64,000 nt of DNA from Bombyx mori (lineage: Eukaryota > Arthropoda > Insecta > Lepidoptera > Bombycidae), in contig NC_085121.1 of assembly GCF_030269925.1 (NCBI RefSeq), positions 11,921,501-11,985,500 on the forward strand. Reading direction: 5' to 3'. Both the position numbers and the translations under genes were made by a program. Below the pieces are notes generated by a model. That model ran no database searches. It saw only the letters and a program-made list of their open reading frames with translations, and was not told where the DNA came from. Numbering within the stretch: the first letter of the stretch is position 1; the number at the start of each line of letters is the position of its first letter. This document shows, in pieces, positions 22,501 through 33,710 of the stretch.

Positions 22501-25500
22501 CGAAATCCCAAGCGGGTACCAATTTTTCTAATGAAATACGTACTCAACAAATGTTCACGCTTGACTTCCACGGTGAAGGAATAACATCGTGTAATAAAAA
22601 TCAAACCTGCAAATTTTAATTTGCGTAATTAGGTACTGGTGGTAGGACCTCTTGTGAGTCCGCGCGTGTAGGTACCACCACCCAACCTATTTCTGCCGTG
22701 AAGCAGTAATGCGTTTCGGTTTGAATGGCGGGGTAGCCGTGTAACTATACTTGAGTCCTTAGAACTTATATCTCAAGGTGGGTGGCGCATTTACGTTGTA
22801 GATGTCTATGGGCTCCAGTAACCACTTAACACCAGGTGGGCTGTGAGCTCCTCCACCCATCTAAGCAATAAGATGTTTACGCGATTCAGAAACCACTAAA
22901 AACTGTGAGCTTATCTGAATAATTATGACAGAAAATATATCGCCCTTTTTTGGATCGCAGGTCTTAGATACTGTTACATCCGAGGTATGAATGATGTTAC
23001 ATTTTGCATCATGAATTAGTATATTTTTATTATAGCTTCGCAACGCCTTGAGAAGACTTGACATAAAATAGGGAACAATAAAACTGTCTCTCTTTGTATC
23101 GACAGCTAAAAATCGATTCTCCCACGATATGTGAACGTGTCGCAACGGTGAAACTTTAAAAGAAAATCGACAACGCCATTGTTGTCTTCCGAGTATACTT
23201 GTGATTAGTAGCATACTTTTAAAATCTAGAAACAATTGACGAATGCTAGAGTAGCCTAATTTATTTATTTTTAACAGTACTTTAACATTATCTAGTGTTC
23301 TTTCAAGTTAAAATGAAGAATGCGTTCTTTGATTTGTTTTAAACCGAAAACTTTCGTAACGATTTAGTTAAAATTCTTCATGAAGTGTTACTTTCTATTT
23401 CTGTTTGAACTAGTCTGTTTTCTTGTCACGGTAGTAATGTTTTTTCTGCTTAAACTTATAGACCGAAGATACGCGTGAAGGTTTTACTAATTTTACGGAC
23501 GCCATGCTGTAATCTAGCCGGTCAAGGATGCTGTTCTAGCATTGTCTCGTATTGTCAAGAGTGTTCCCTTTATATTTAGTCATTTTGAGTACGTTTAAAA
23601 GACAAGAACAAAAGTAAGTAGGTATGTGCAATACTTGTTTCAGAAGACCTGTATAAAATTGCTTTTTATTGCTGGTAAACAAGCTTACGGCCCACCGACG
23701 GTTCAGTGGCTACCTGAGTCCATAGATCTCAAAAACGTAAATGCCACAATTCATCTTAAGACATGAGCTATTAATCTAAGTTCTATAGTAGAACAGCTGC
23801 CTCAAACCGGAACCTACCCGTGCGGGCTCACAAATCGCCTTATCACCAGTAATTACGCAAATCATATTTTTTTGCGGATTTATTATGTAACTTAATTGGA
23901 TCTATGAATTCCATCATCGGTGAATCACGGTCAATCCGATGCCAAGTTGTAACTGGAACATTATAAACTGAATGCTGTCCACTTTGCGGCATAGGCATTA
24001 CATATCCAGAATATGCGGCTAACCTCCGCATCAGACCGAAACGCAAAAGTTCTTCGTGATAATAGGTAGAATTGTGATATCGGTTCGACGGTGACTTACA
24101 ATACTTACTAAGAGGCCTCAAGCGCGATCATTAATTTAAAATTGATGAAGAATTTTATGCGAGACACGAGTATGTTTACCTTGTCCTGGACAATACGCGC
24201 TTTGACCCATTCATTTTCATCGCTGGTCTCGAGAGATACTAGGTCCATGCAGCGTTGTCGGCAGTAGTTTCTTGCGCTCAACCAGTCTTCTTCGACGCCG
24301 CGGAGCGCTGGGTCCCGCCACGAGAAGAAGTATCCTTTATCTACGACAAAAAAAAAACGTTTGTCACGTGTCACATCATAAGGATAAAAAACCGGAGCTA
24401 CTAAATTTGGATATTTCAAAAACGTGAAAAACAAAAGAATACCAACCTTATTTATTACATCACATTTAACCTTACTTTGTTCCTATATTCAAGCACATTT
24501 CAAAAAAGATTTTGTAAATAGTTTTGTTTTTAAGGCACTTTGTTCTATTTTCTTTTGTCAGCGTATTAAATGTAGCTGTTTTTCGTGGCAATAAAATGAA
24601 ACCGAATACGTAATGGTTCTAAACCCTTAACGGAAATTGACATGTTTTTGTTTGTTACTTAGTTTAAGTATGTTTGTCGACTTGTGTTTTGAATAAAGCT
24701 GATTTTTTTTATATTGGTTAGTGATTTTGTGTGCGACTAGGTACTACTGTCCTTCCTTCCGCAAACTATTTGCAAGAAAAGCACCGAAAATAAATCAGAA
24801 GTCCAACGCTAATTCTTAAATATTTTATATCGTTGGCCAGTATGTCATAAGAAACAAGTATCATTTATTTTTCTTGTATGAAAATTTCGTTAAAAACCTA
24901 TTTACGAGAGTCAAAATGTTGAAACAAAAAACACAGATAGCCGATAGCTACGAGTATTGGTTTGACAACGTCGTGAAGACAGAACGAAGTTGGATACATA
25001 TTCAAATTATTTATAAAGTTTTATCTGAGGACAGAATTATTATTCTCAGAACATTTCTTTTCGAAGACAAAACATAGCCGCCCGGACAGGGACTTGAACC
25101 CTGGACCCTTGGATTAAAAGTCCAATGCTCTACCGACTGAGCTATCCGGGCTCCTGAAGTACAAATGAATTTTAAAAATTGTTTTAATCCAACATTTTTT
25201 TAAAACTACTTATTTCCTTCAGTTTTTGGGAGTCATAGACATAATTACAGCTACTTTTACGATTTTATCTCGCCTTTATTCTTTTAATTTTGTATTGTAT
25301 ATTCGACGTATGTTATTCCATTAATAAAACCTCGAGAACGTTATTTAAATTTTGTAATTAGCACAATACGTTTGAAACAGGTGATTCAATTAAACAATAG
25401 TTCCATCGAATGAATACTGTTTTCGTGTGTATCAATTGTGAAGTATAAGTAAGTATATATATCATTTTTTTTTAATAATCAAATCGAAAAATTCTTTCAT

Positions 25501-28500
25501 TAAAAAATCTTTCAAAATATAAATTTTATTCTGTCAATAATATATGTACGAAAATTACCATGCGACAGCCGTTGATGAAGTGTTTTAGGTTGTATTTTAG
25601 ATCAAGGTTCAGGAGACTCATTAGTTCTGTCTGAAATATTTATTACGTAATTTGTGTACTCGCGTTAAATGTTTCGTGTACAAAAAATACAAACGCCCGA
25701 ACAGGGACTTGAACCCTGGACCCTTGGATTAAAAGTCCAATGCTCTACCGACTGAGCTATCCGGGCTACATAAATCTATAACGAAAAATGTATAATATAT
25801 TTTAGGGCGTGATTTCAAAATTTAGACCATTGATCGCAGCTTAAGTTTTTTAGTTTGTATCTTTTCTTATATTTAATTAACAATATCAGGAGATGATGAT
25901 TTTAACTGATGCTTAGTGATCATTTGGAGTCCACAGATAAAAAAAACCAACGTAAATATTTCTCCTACTTTGAGGTAGGAGCAACGGTAACCACTCACCA
26001 TCACGTGGGCCGTATGCTCGTCTGCCTACAAGAGCAATAAAAAAAAAAGGTACTACTAATTGAATTTTTAGTAGCCTACTTTTGAAACTAGAACACATGA
26101 TTGCTTTACGGCATAAATAGATATGCACCTACCCGTGTGAGCTTGGTTGATGGGGAAGTTACATTAGTAGCCCATCGGAGATGGTCTATTCAAGTCTTCT
26201 GACTAATCGTATAGAAACCACCCTCTGGAGGCTACCAAAACATGTTTTGAGCAACTTGATAAAGACTGTCAAACAATACACAAAAACCTTTGTTTCACAT
26301 TATGCAAATTTGAAAACATAATAAGTATCACTACCTGATCGTGACAACGAAATTTTAATATGAAAATTAGGTATTGGTTTTCAAAGTTACCATACGGGAT
26401 GCCATGCAGACATTTGATGTATGCGAGGAACGTTTTAAAAAAACTATGTTGACTAAATTAATAAAGTATTAAAAAAAATGGAATATTTTAATAAATAAAA
26501 ACGTAAGATGTAGTTTGTTGACCGCTCTACTATTCGTAGAGATAGCTATTATATCGGATCGAAAAACGCCGCCAAAAACATCAGTATCATTAACGGCCTT
26601 TATAAGGTAAGCTAGGATAAAAAAGTTCCGTCATTCGGACCAATGCTCTACAGACTATAGCTATATCATCCGCTCTATAGAAGATTACCGTTTTCTAAAA
26701 ACTAATCACTGACTTGTTACGCATACGAAACCTGAGATAGTACGCAATACGAAATGATATGAAAAGGACCGAAATCAGCATCTGTCTTCTTTTGCTGGAA
26801 GCTTGTTTTGAATTTTATAATGTCTATTGCACAAAACATTAACCGCCCGGACAGGGACTTGAACCCTGGACCCTTGGATTAAAAGTCCAATGCTCTACCG
26901 ACTGAGCTATCCGGGCTCTGTATCATCTTGATAAAAAATAGTTAACAGATGTCGGTCACAATTTTGAAATTTGATGCAGTTATTTTTGGAAAACTCATTT
27001 TTCTCTTATAATTTATTTAGAACTTAATTTAAAAAAGATCAAAAAAATTCGTCAATATCCCAAAACGTAGTTAAGTGATAATAATAACAATGTTTCTTAT
27101 ATCAATTAGATTAAGCCTTTTTTTATTAGTACTGCCATTAAATATCGTGCAGTGTCTGATAAATGACCTCTTTAAATGTAGTGTACAGTACAATTCAAAG
27201 AAATTTTAGTATCCAATCTATCATGGCCCATCTATTGATTCATTACTTTTTAGAAAGTTCTTCGAATAAGTCCCTTTAATCGTTTCCGATTCAAGACAAG
27301 TTGTTCATTAGTCGTAAGTCTTGGTTGTTTCAAAAAACCTCTCTAAAAACACAACTGTTCATAGATACGTGGATCACGGGAAGTTACTATACGAACTAAA
27401 AATTCCTTTAACAAACTTATCTTCTTTGCACAGAACAGATTTTATCAGTAAGTATTCCACTCACTTCCCCCTGTAAGAACAGGTTGCTCTTATCGCACGG
27501 GAACGAGATAAGCGTGGTTGAAGATAGTCCGCATGCTTTACGAGCAGTTTTCGTTTTAGACGAAGACACGAAATATAGCTCCGCATATAGCATTACTTTG
27601 TAATTTTAAAAAACAAACTAGTGATGGTTCTGATAAGACAGTGATTTAGTAGTTCGTCACGAAGAGATTTATAGCTTATTTTTATATTTAGAAAAGGAGA
27701 ATGCAAATATCTTGGTATTTGCAAGTATGACGTTATTTTTTCCGTAGCTCGTGCCCATCACAATGCAAATACCATTCCCGATCCTGCGGAAAGAATGGAA
27801 AGCAGTCGACGTCGCCCCAAACACGTCATTTCGGATCCTTCCGATCCACTAACGGTGCTTTTAGGTACCTCAAGCACCGGTCATCGTTCTCGTCGAATCC
27901 GTCGCTTGCGACGAAGGGCTCGACGAGTAAATTAGCTCTCAGACACAGCCCACTGAGTTTCTCGCCGGATCTTCTCAGTGGGTCGCGTTTCCGATCCGGT
28001 GGCAGATTCTGCGAAGCACGGCTCTTGCTAGGGTTCGTGTTAGCTACGTCATCAGGTTTGAGCCCCGTGAGCTCACCTACTAGTTAAGGCGACGCTGACA
28101 TAGCCTCTCAAGGCTATCAGCTTAGGTAGGAAAAAAAAATGCAAATACTACTGCGTACAGTGAGATAGGAGATGTAAGATTCAGTATGTATTATTGTATA
28201 ACGCCTGTCATAGCTTACAAGCCAGAACGTTTGACGACACTCTTTACCACCACTAATTACGTAAAAAAAAGAAAATAGTTTTCGTTTTTATTACACAATT
28301 TTTTTTCTCATCGCGGAAGTCATTCGAAAACACCTGATAGGAACTAACTCACAAAAAAAAACCTATCTGTCAGAGGATTTAGTACGATAGATGGCACTTT
28401 GTTCATAAATTTATTTTAAGACTTACTGTCAGCGTATCTCTCATGGATGTTTCTCTGTACACACAAAGAAGGCACCGGAGGCTCCAGGATGCGTCCATTG

Positions 28501-28559
28501 GGGAACTGTGCCTGGGCCACCACCGCTAGCGCAGCTAATACGAGTACTGATGTCTTCAT
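19580..28559 (-). CDS. Secreted C-type lectin domain protein, 218 residues, four coding exons
   Basis: Coding exons 28427-28559, 24180-24340, 21647-21835 and 19580-19753 join with continuous phase. Residues 1-17 are a signal peptide (MKTSVLVLAALAVVAQA), so the product is secreted. The remainder is one C-type lectin-like domain: paired cysteines (C71, C75), the WTSGRLCDF segment, a QPD motif at 157-159 and WHD at 186-188 in the position of the usual WND, then the closing cysteines C172, C191 and C199. In canonical lectins QPD favours galactose-type ligands; whether that holds here is inference. The C-terminal tail YVRYTNPNLRV matches a protein family I recall as conserved across insects. Introns contain four tRNA-Lys genes (one in the leader intron), many repeats and a CpG-rich patch. 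The ATG sits three bases after a CAG acceptor, implying a non-coding leader exon upstream. Confidence 0.92.
19965..20280 (-). mobile_element. Jockey-like LINE 3' end
   Basis: Reverse of the 27770-28140 element, lacking its poly(A) end. It lies in the last intron of the lectin gene. Confidence 0.65.
20721..21063 (-). mobile_element. Bm1 SINE with nested LINE fragment
   Basis: Bm1 on the minus strand is interrupted at about 20843-20957 by a plus-strand AEVHGRR-family LINE 3' end with poly(A), which dates the LINE insertion after the Bm1. Confidence 0.75.
21121..21420. other. CpG-rich patch in the lectin gene's last intron
   Basis: Unusually rich in CG dinucleotides for this AT-rich region. 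A 69-residue minus-strand frame (21176-21385) includes YLWAREIFAEGRTRMSHSAF and could end at a donor-like G|GTGCGT. No family recognised. Confidence 0.4.
22022..22137 (+). mobile_element. LINE 3' end (AEVHGRR family) with poly(A)
   Basis: GCGGTAGGCAGTGGCTTGGC to CTACAAGGGCAATAAAAAA, preceded by a short duplicated GGTAGGCAGCGG. Confidence 0.7.
22455..22870 (+). mobile_element. Near full-length Bm1 SINE
   Basis: tRNA-like head GTCGTCGTGGCCTAAAGGAT with a small deletion in the B-box part, through to CTAAGCAATA. It lies in the lectin gene's intron between coding exons 2 and 3. Confidence 0.85.
23660..23880 (-). mobile_element. Old, degenerate Bm1 SINE
   Basis: Recognisable Bm1 blocks (CGGCCCACC, CATAGATCT, ACCAGTAATTACGCAAAT) with many changes. 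Confidence 0.55.
25079..25151 (-). tRNA. tRNA-Lys (anticodon UUU), copy 1
   Basis: 73 nt on the minus strand. It folds as a full cloverleaf with acceptor stem GCCCGGA/TCCGGGC, D-arm TAGCTCAGTCGGTAGAGC, anticodon loop CTTTTAA with anticodon TTT, and T-arm containing the B box GGTTCAAGTCC. A TTTT pol III terminator follows about 10 nt downstream. It lies in the first coding intron of the lectin gene, same strand as the host. Confidence 0.95.
25694..25766 (-). tRNA. tRNA-Lys (anticodon UUU), copy 2
   Basis: Same as copy 1 except one change in the acceptor stem (TTCGGGC on the 3' side), which leaves a G-U wobble pair. A run of six T residues follows the 3' end as terminator. Expected to be functional. 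Confidence 0.93.
25968..26048 (+). mobile_element. LINE 3' tail (AEVHGRR family) with poly(A)
   Basis: AACGGTAACCACTCACCATC through CTACAAGAGCAATAAAA. Confidence 0.65.
26638..26673 (-). pseudogene. Degenerate tRNA-Lys relic
   Basis: The segment containing CCAATGCTCTAC and AGCTAT-like blocks matches the 5' half of the neighbouring tRNA-Lys genes with several substitutions and a small insertion. No intact 3' half is present. It lies about 170 bp from copy 3, consistent with decay of an older duplicate. Confidence 0.5.
26844..26916 (-). tRNA. tRNA-Lys (anticodon UUU), copy 3
   Basis: Identical to copy 1 over all 73 nt, followed by the same ATGTTTTGT terminator context, so the duplicated unit included some 3' flank. 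Confidence 0.95.
27770..28140 (+). mobile_element. Jockey-like LINE 3' end with poly(A)
   Basis: ATTCCCGATCCTGCGG through the 3' UTR to GGTAGG-poly(A); C-terminal codons and UTR match the copies at 1450, 40735 and 49845. Confidence 0.7.
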
Positions 28560-28763
28560 TTTCTGTAAAAAAACATCATAATAATAAATTATAGGACTTA
28601 TAGGACTTAATTATACATTTAATGGGATAATTGGCAAGAATCGAATTTAAGTCATATTATCATATCATAGTTTATTTAAAATATAACGGTAATTATCTAA
28701 ACTTGGGGCTGTTTCTCATGACCGAAATATTAAATTAAGAATTTTTATCAACAAAACATAACT

Positions 28764-28836
28764 CGCCCGAACAGGGACTTGAACCCTGGACCCTTGGATT
28801 AAAAGTCCAATGCTCTACCGACTGAGCTATCCGGGC
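28764..28836 (-). tRNA. tRNA-Lys (anticodon UUU), copy 4
   Basis: Same as copy 2 over the mature tRNA (acceptor 3' strand TTCGGGC), followed by ATGTTTTGT. It lies about 200 bp upstream of the lectin start codon, in the inferred leader intron or promoter-proximal region. Confidence 0.93.
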
Positions 28837-29808
28837 CACAAAATATTAATGGAAATAGTTGATTGTGCTGTGGTAAAGAAAAATTTAACACCTGTTTTGT
28901 TAACATTTTAATTTTATAAAGTAAATAGTCACAAATGTAAATGATGATTTCAACAATGAGCCTTACTGTGTTACAGTTTCTCAATTTAAATAAAGTCTTC
29001 GAAAAACATTTCCATATCTCAAAGACACAAATTAAATACTACTAAAAGTAACAGTAGATAACGTTTAACGCATTCTGTAGTTATTGAGCTCAGAAAAGTC
29101 GAAACCCGTAATGAGTTTTTAATATTCTTTACAAAAATAGCAACTTCTTTGTGCGACAGCTACGTTTTTTTTCTTTATATAGATGGGCGTTTGACTTCAC
29201 CTAGGAATCCTGGTATTAAGTGGTACCGGGCTCCGGTATGTACCTCACAGTCTGAACGCTGCCTGCTTTGGCACATGATGTCGAAATCACGATTGCCTTA
29301 AGGCTATTAAGGCCTTTGAACCGCATGGGTGCGTGGCCGTAGAACTGGCCAGGATGGTGGTACCTACTTTTCTTCTACCTAATTCTATATAATTCTGATA
29401 GAAATTGACCACCCACGCCCATGGAAATCGGCAATAATACAGTTGCGTCCCAGTTTCATCAAACCCTTAAAAAAGGTCCTGGACTTATATATTATATTTA
29501 GGGGTTTTCGATGCAAATCGATTAAAAGGATCAAGAGACCTTGTAACAAAAATAAAACTAATTATTGGTCTTTTACTCAACTATACCCAAAATCTTTATA
29601 CGAATAAAAAATAATTGACTAATTTCCAGCAATATTTAATCGTACTTTTCTGTAAATGTCAATTCACTGTTAAGAGCTCTCATAACTGTTCACTAAGTAT
29701 GTGGACATTGCCAGTACTAAAGCATCGTCGTTCATTACCATAAACTAGCCCGTGTATTGGTCCACGGACTGCTACTTCTATGAATGAGCGGTTATTGAAT
29801 GTGTATTT

Positions 29809-30084
29809 GAGTCGTCTATTATCAAAGGTGGCAATCTGTGCATTTGGACAAAAAAAAATTATTGATATGTCAATACAGATTGATTTGAATATAATCGTCT
29901 CCTTCAAAGAATACGGTTCAAAACCTGCATTAAATAAAGGTTAATAGTTAACCTGTTATTTATCTAAGATGTCGTTCCGAAGAGTTTTGTGACTGCCGAT
30001 GGAATACAAAGTCAATAATTCGTTTTTCTGATTTACCAATCATTGTCCAAAAGTCAGATTGCCGCCTTTGATAATAGTCGACTC
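29809..30084 (+). mobile_element. 276-bp MITE, copy 2 (4-bp TSD ATTT)
   Basis: Same length as copy 1 with only scattered substitutions, and the same terminal inverted repeats. It is flanked by ATTT at 29805-29808 and 30085-30088, so this insertion is independent of copy 1. Confidence 0.88.
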
Positions 30085-30816
30085 ATTTGTATTACCTATT
30101 TGTAAATACGAAAAGGCTTGTGTACCGACATGAAAAATGGAATACGTATTCCACAGCCGTAAGAGAAAGTATGCAGAAATGTGTCATTTGAATACTTGAA
30201 ATGTCCTATTTTTACGTACCTATAAAAATAATGTTTTTTTCACAAATTACGTATAAGTCGCACTTCAGAGTGACTACTGCCACGAAGGGGAGATTTTACT
30301 CCGATGGGTTGTTAGCTTTCGGTAGATCGACCGTCTAAATTAAGTAAGTGGGATAAATATATATAGAATCGAATTTGTTGTTCGGAACTAGTATAGGTAC
30401 TATATGAAAACTTATCTTGAAGATGTTTACTAGCGGTTTTCAGATATTTTTTATTTTACGATAGCTACCGATACATAAAGCAACCGATCCAAAAAAAAAA
30501 TAATATCATCGTTACTAATAAAACCTATAACAAACAAAGCCTTAAATTACCTTTCCACATACGAACCCAGCTAATGAATTTAATTATGTTTTTATTTAAA
30601 TTCTTGATAAGAATCGACAGTCGCCCTTCAAGCTTCGATCTCGACCATGAAATTAAACACCATTGTGTAATCCTAACGTGTTTTACTTGATACAATAGTA
30701 CGGTACATCTTTCGATAATACTCATAGGAACATTCAATGCTATTCGATAATTGTTATTTATTCTCAGTTAGATTACATTACTATTTGCCACTCAGATGTT
30801 CGACGCGTACAATTTT

Positions 30817-31337
30817 TCACTGGTGGTAGGACCTCTTGGGAGTCCGCACGGGTAGGTACCACCACCCCGCCAGTTTCCGCCGTGAAGCAGTAATGCGTTT
30901 CGGTTCGAAGGGTGGGGTAGCCGTTGTAACTATACTGAGACCTTAGAACTTATATCTCGAGGTGGGTAGCGCATTTACGTTTTAGATGTCTATGGGCTCC
31001 AGTAACCACTTAACACCAGGTCGGCCAAGGGCGGATTCAGCTTTGGCGCCAGGAGGGGGTCACATAGTCAAATTTAGATGCGTTCGTTCCCAAACGTTTG
31101 CCATTATACAAAGTTATTATATTATATTATATTAAATTAATTTAATATTGAAGGTATGTAGTTACATAAAATCTGTATGGTGACAAAATATATAAATAAA
31201 ATCATTATATTCAATTAGTGGTCCACCTAAGTCCTGGACCCAGCTCAGGGGGTGGTCATGACCCCCATGACCCTCCCCCTGGATCCGCCATTGAGGTGGG
31301 CTGTGAGTTCGTCCACCCATCTAAGCAATAAAAAAAA
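30817..31337 (+). mobile_element. Bm1 SINE 3' half, split by a hAT-type MITE
   Basis: ACTGGTGGTAGGACCTCTTG to CTAAGCAATA-poly(A); the 268-bp MITE is inserted in the ACCAGGTGGGCTG block. Confidence 0.85.
31026..31293 (+). mobile_element. 268-bp hAT-type MITE nested in a Bm1 SINE
   Basis: Ends CAAGGGCGGATTCAG and, inverted, CAATGGCGGATCCAG. Flanking 8-bp duplications are AGGTCGGC (31018-31025) and AGGTGGGC (31294-31301); the second is the ordinary Bm1 sequence, so the insertion point is exact. TIRs beginning CA and an 8-bp duplication are hAT hallmarks. Confidence 0.8.
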
Positions 31338-32701
31338 CAAAAGTTTTATTTTCAATTTAGATATGGTGTAATGTACTTTTTGTAATGGTTCCGAAAACAA
31401 ACACAGATAGAGAAATCGGAACGGGTATTACTTGTAATTCAGAAAAAAAAAAAACTGCGAAATATGAATTTAGGCAGTTTTGTACTTAACTTATTACGTA
31501 AATGGACATAGACATAATTTGTTTATGTTAAAATTGTATTTTTTTGTACCCGTAAAGTCAGCGACTATGTGAATGATGAATGAATGTGTGCTCTAAATAC
31601 TTTTTTGCTGTGAACGAGCAAAACCTGACTTTCTTACCGGCGACTAAGATTTTATTTGTCGACATAAAAATATTGTGTTGTAGACATAATTAAAACGAAT
31701 TTTAAGCTTTTATATTGCGTGTTTACTGTCATGTTTTCATCTAGATTAGATCTAAACTTGCATCACACGGCTTTTTTTTCATTCACTACTAATCGACGAA
31801 TATGTTTGTGACGAGGTAAAAACACAGCACAGGCAATACAGGATAATCTTATTCAATTTAAAAGGTAAAATTAATCATTCAGCCTCGTCGGTCGAATGAA
31901 ATTAAAGAGCAAGGATTCTGGAATGAATTTTAATAAAAAATAGACCGAATTTTGATTAAGTTGGACATTGTAAGTTGCGGAAGGACATATACATGCTGGA
32001 CTTCGCTTCTGAAACAGTTTGCCGGTATTATGAAGAGGACAAAAAAACTCATCTGCACATATTATGTGACTGCTTCGCTAGATGATAGATATTCAGTCCT
32101 CGGAAAGCACTTTCTCTGACGGAGAGAATAAAATCTGTCCAAGCAAAGTAATCTAGTTTATGCTAGACTTGGGTCTGGTTAAGGAAATTTAAAACACTGC
32201 TTGATGCTAAAACAATACTACCACACGCATACGTATTGAAGAGCTCATTTTTAGTTGGTAAGTGTTATGGTCAGCTCGTTTAAATTTTCTAATGAACTTT
32301 CACTCAAACAATAGTGATGTGTTTTTAGTATTATAGCATTGTTATTATAATATTTTTATTATTGTTTAAAAAAATAAAAGTTAACTAAAATCGTTTCTTT
32401 AATTGAAATATTATTGTAAAACATATTATGCAAATGGAGTCTTCACTAGAAAGTAGATTGCTGATACTGTAAACTAATTTAAGATCTTCAAGTAAATCTT
32501 TCATCTTGAATACATAAATTAGAACATGTGTCGTATCATATTTTGCTCAATTCAAGGCCTGTTTGTGAAGATATAGTTTACTTAAAGAATATTATTGAAC
32601 GATAGATTAAGCTTAGATATTAGAATCATACATATGATGCATGTATTAGAATGACAGAAATAGAAAAACGTTTTTTTTTATTAACCTAATTATTCATGAA
32701 G

Positions 32702-32880
32702 AATTTTTTTTTTTATTGCCTTTGTAGGCAGACGGGCATACGGCCCACCTGATGGTGAGTGGTTACCGTCCATGGACTTCAGCAATGCCAGGGGCAGAGC
32801 CAAGCCGCTGCCTACCGCTTAATACTCTCCACCAGCCTCGTTTGAAGAAGACAAGCCTCGTTTGAAGAAGAAAGAATTTT
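32702..32880 (-). mobile_element. LINE 3' end (AEVHGRR family)
   Basis: Minus-strand codons read [21 protein letters not shown] 22-bp segment (AAGCCTCGTTTGAAGAAG core) is tandemly duplicated at 32842-32872. Confidence 0.75.
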
Positions 32881-33459
32881 GAAGAAGTAAGACCTTGTCG
32901 TGTTTTCTTTGGATTCAACAGGTTACGATGGTGATTTAAAATAATTTTACGGTATAGCATCGTATTACAATCTACGAAGTTAAGAAATTTCAAAACTGTC
33001 TTTGATTATATTATTATATTCAAATGAAATTTAGAGATCTGGTTTTTCTTTTCCATTAACAAAGGAGGGAAAACGATAAAGATCGATAAAACAAGAAGGT
33101 CCTAGTTATTTATTTTTGATAACCAGTCGAACGGGTCCCACCGGTTTTAATTCTCTGAGAATATTGTTATGTAAATTAAAGGTGACCAGGAATTTCAAAC
33201 TGTAAAATCAAAAACTAGCCATACACTCTTCACATCCACTAAGTTGCACGGTCATGTAAAAAGGCTAGTTAAGTCGGCCGTTGTACTGGGAAGGGTTCCG
33301 TAGACGGCGTGCATGTCGAAGGAAAAAAGAACGATTTTTTAGACAACAAATACGAGGTATTTGGAAATGTAACAGCCCAAAAATCACGCAACACTACTTG
33401 TTCAATTACTAATAATCAAATGAACTGAAATTTTTTTTAAAGCGAGCTATATGATTTTC

Positions 33460-33710
33460 TACCCTATAGAAAAACTCAATGGCAATGGCGACGGAGCAAT
33501 GGCGGTATAACCATACACACCCGTCAGGACAACCTGTACGGAAGAGGCGTCAGAAACCTTGGGGATCAAATACCCCCTAAAATGCTGGTGCAGAAGGCAA
33601 CGGGAAACCACCACTAATTTCCCACGAGAATCATGAGCAGGTCGTATCCGACTGATGCATGACCACGACCACTCTGTCAAGAGTGTACGAATAGGAAGAA
33701 GAAGAAAAAC
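33460..33710 (+). repeat. Probable LINE-like repeat with GGCAACGGGAAACCACC block
   Basis: The GGCAACGGGAAACCACC block and GAAGAAGAAG tail are ones I recall at 3' ends of a widespread lepidopteran repeat. A shorter related tail may be at 39712-39795. Confidence 0.4.

Noticed and set aside
22861..23235. 124-residue minus-strand frame in a lectin intron
   Set aside because: No recognisable family, no matching splice sites for the lectin phase, and composition like surrounding intron. Could be an old transposon remnant, but I cannot support it.
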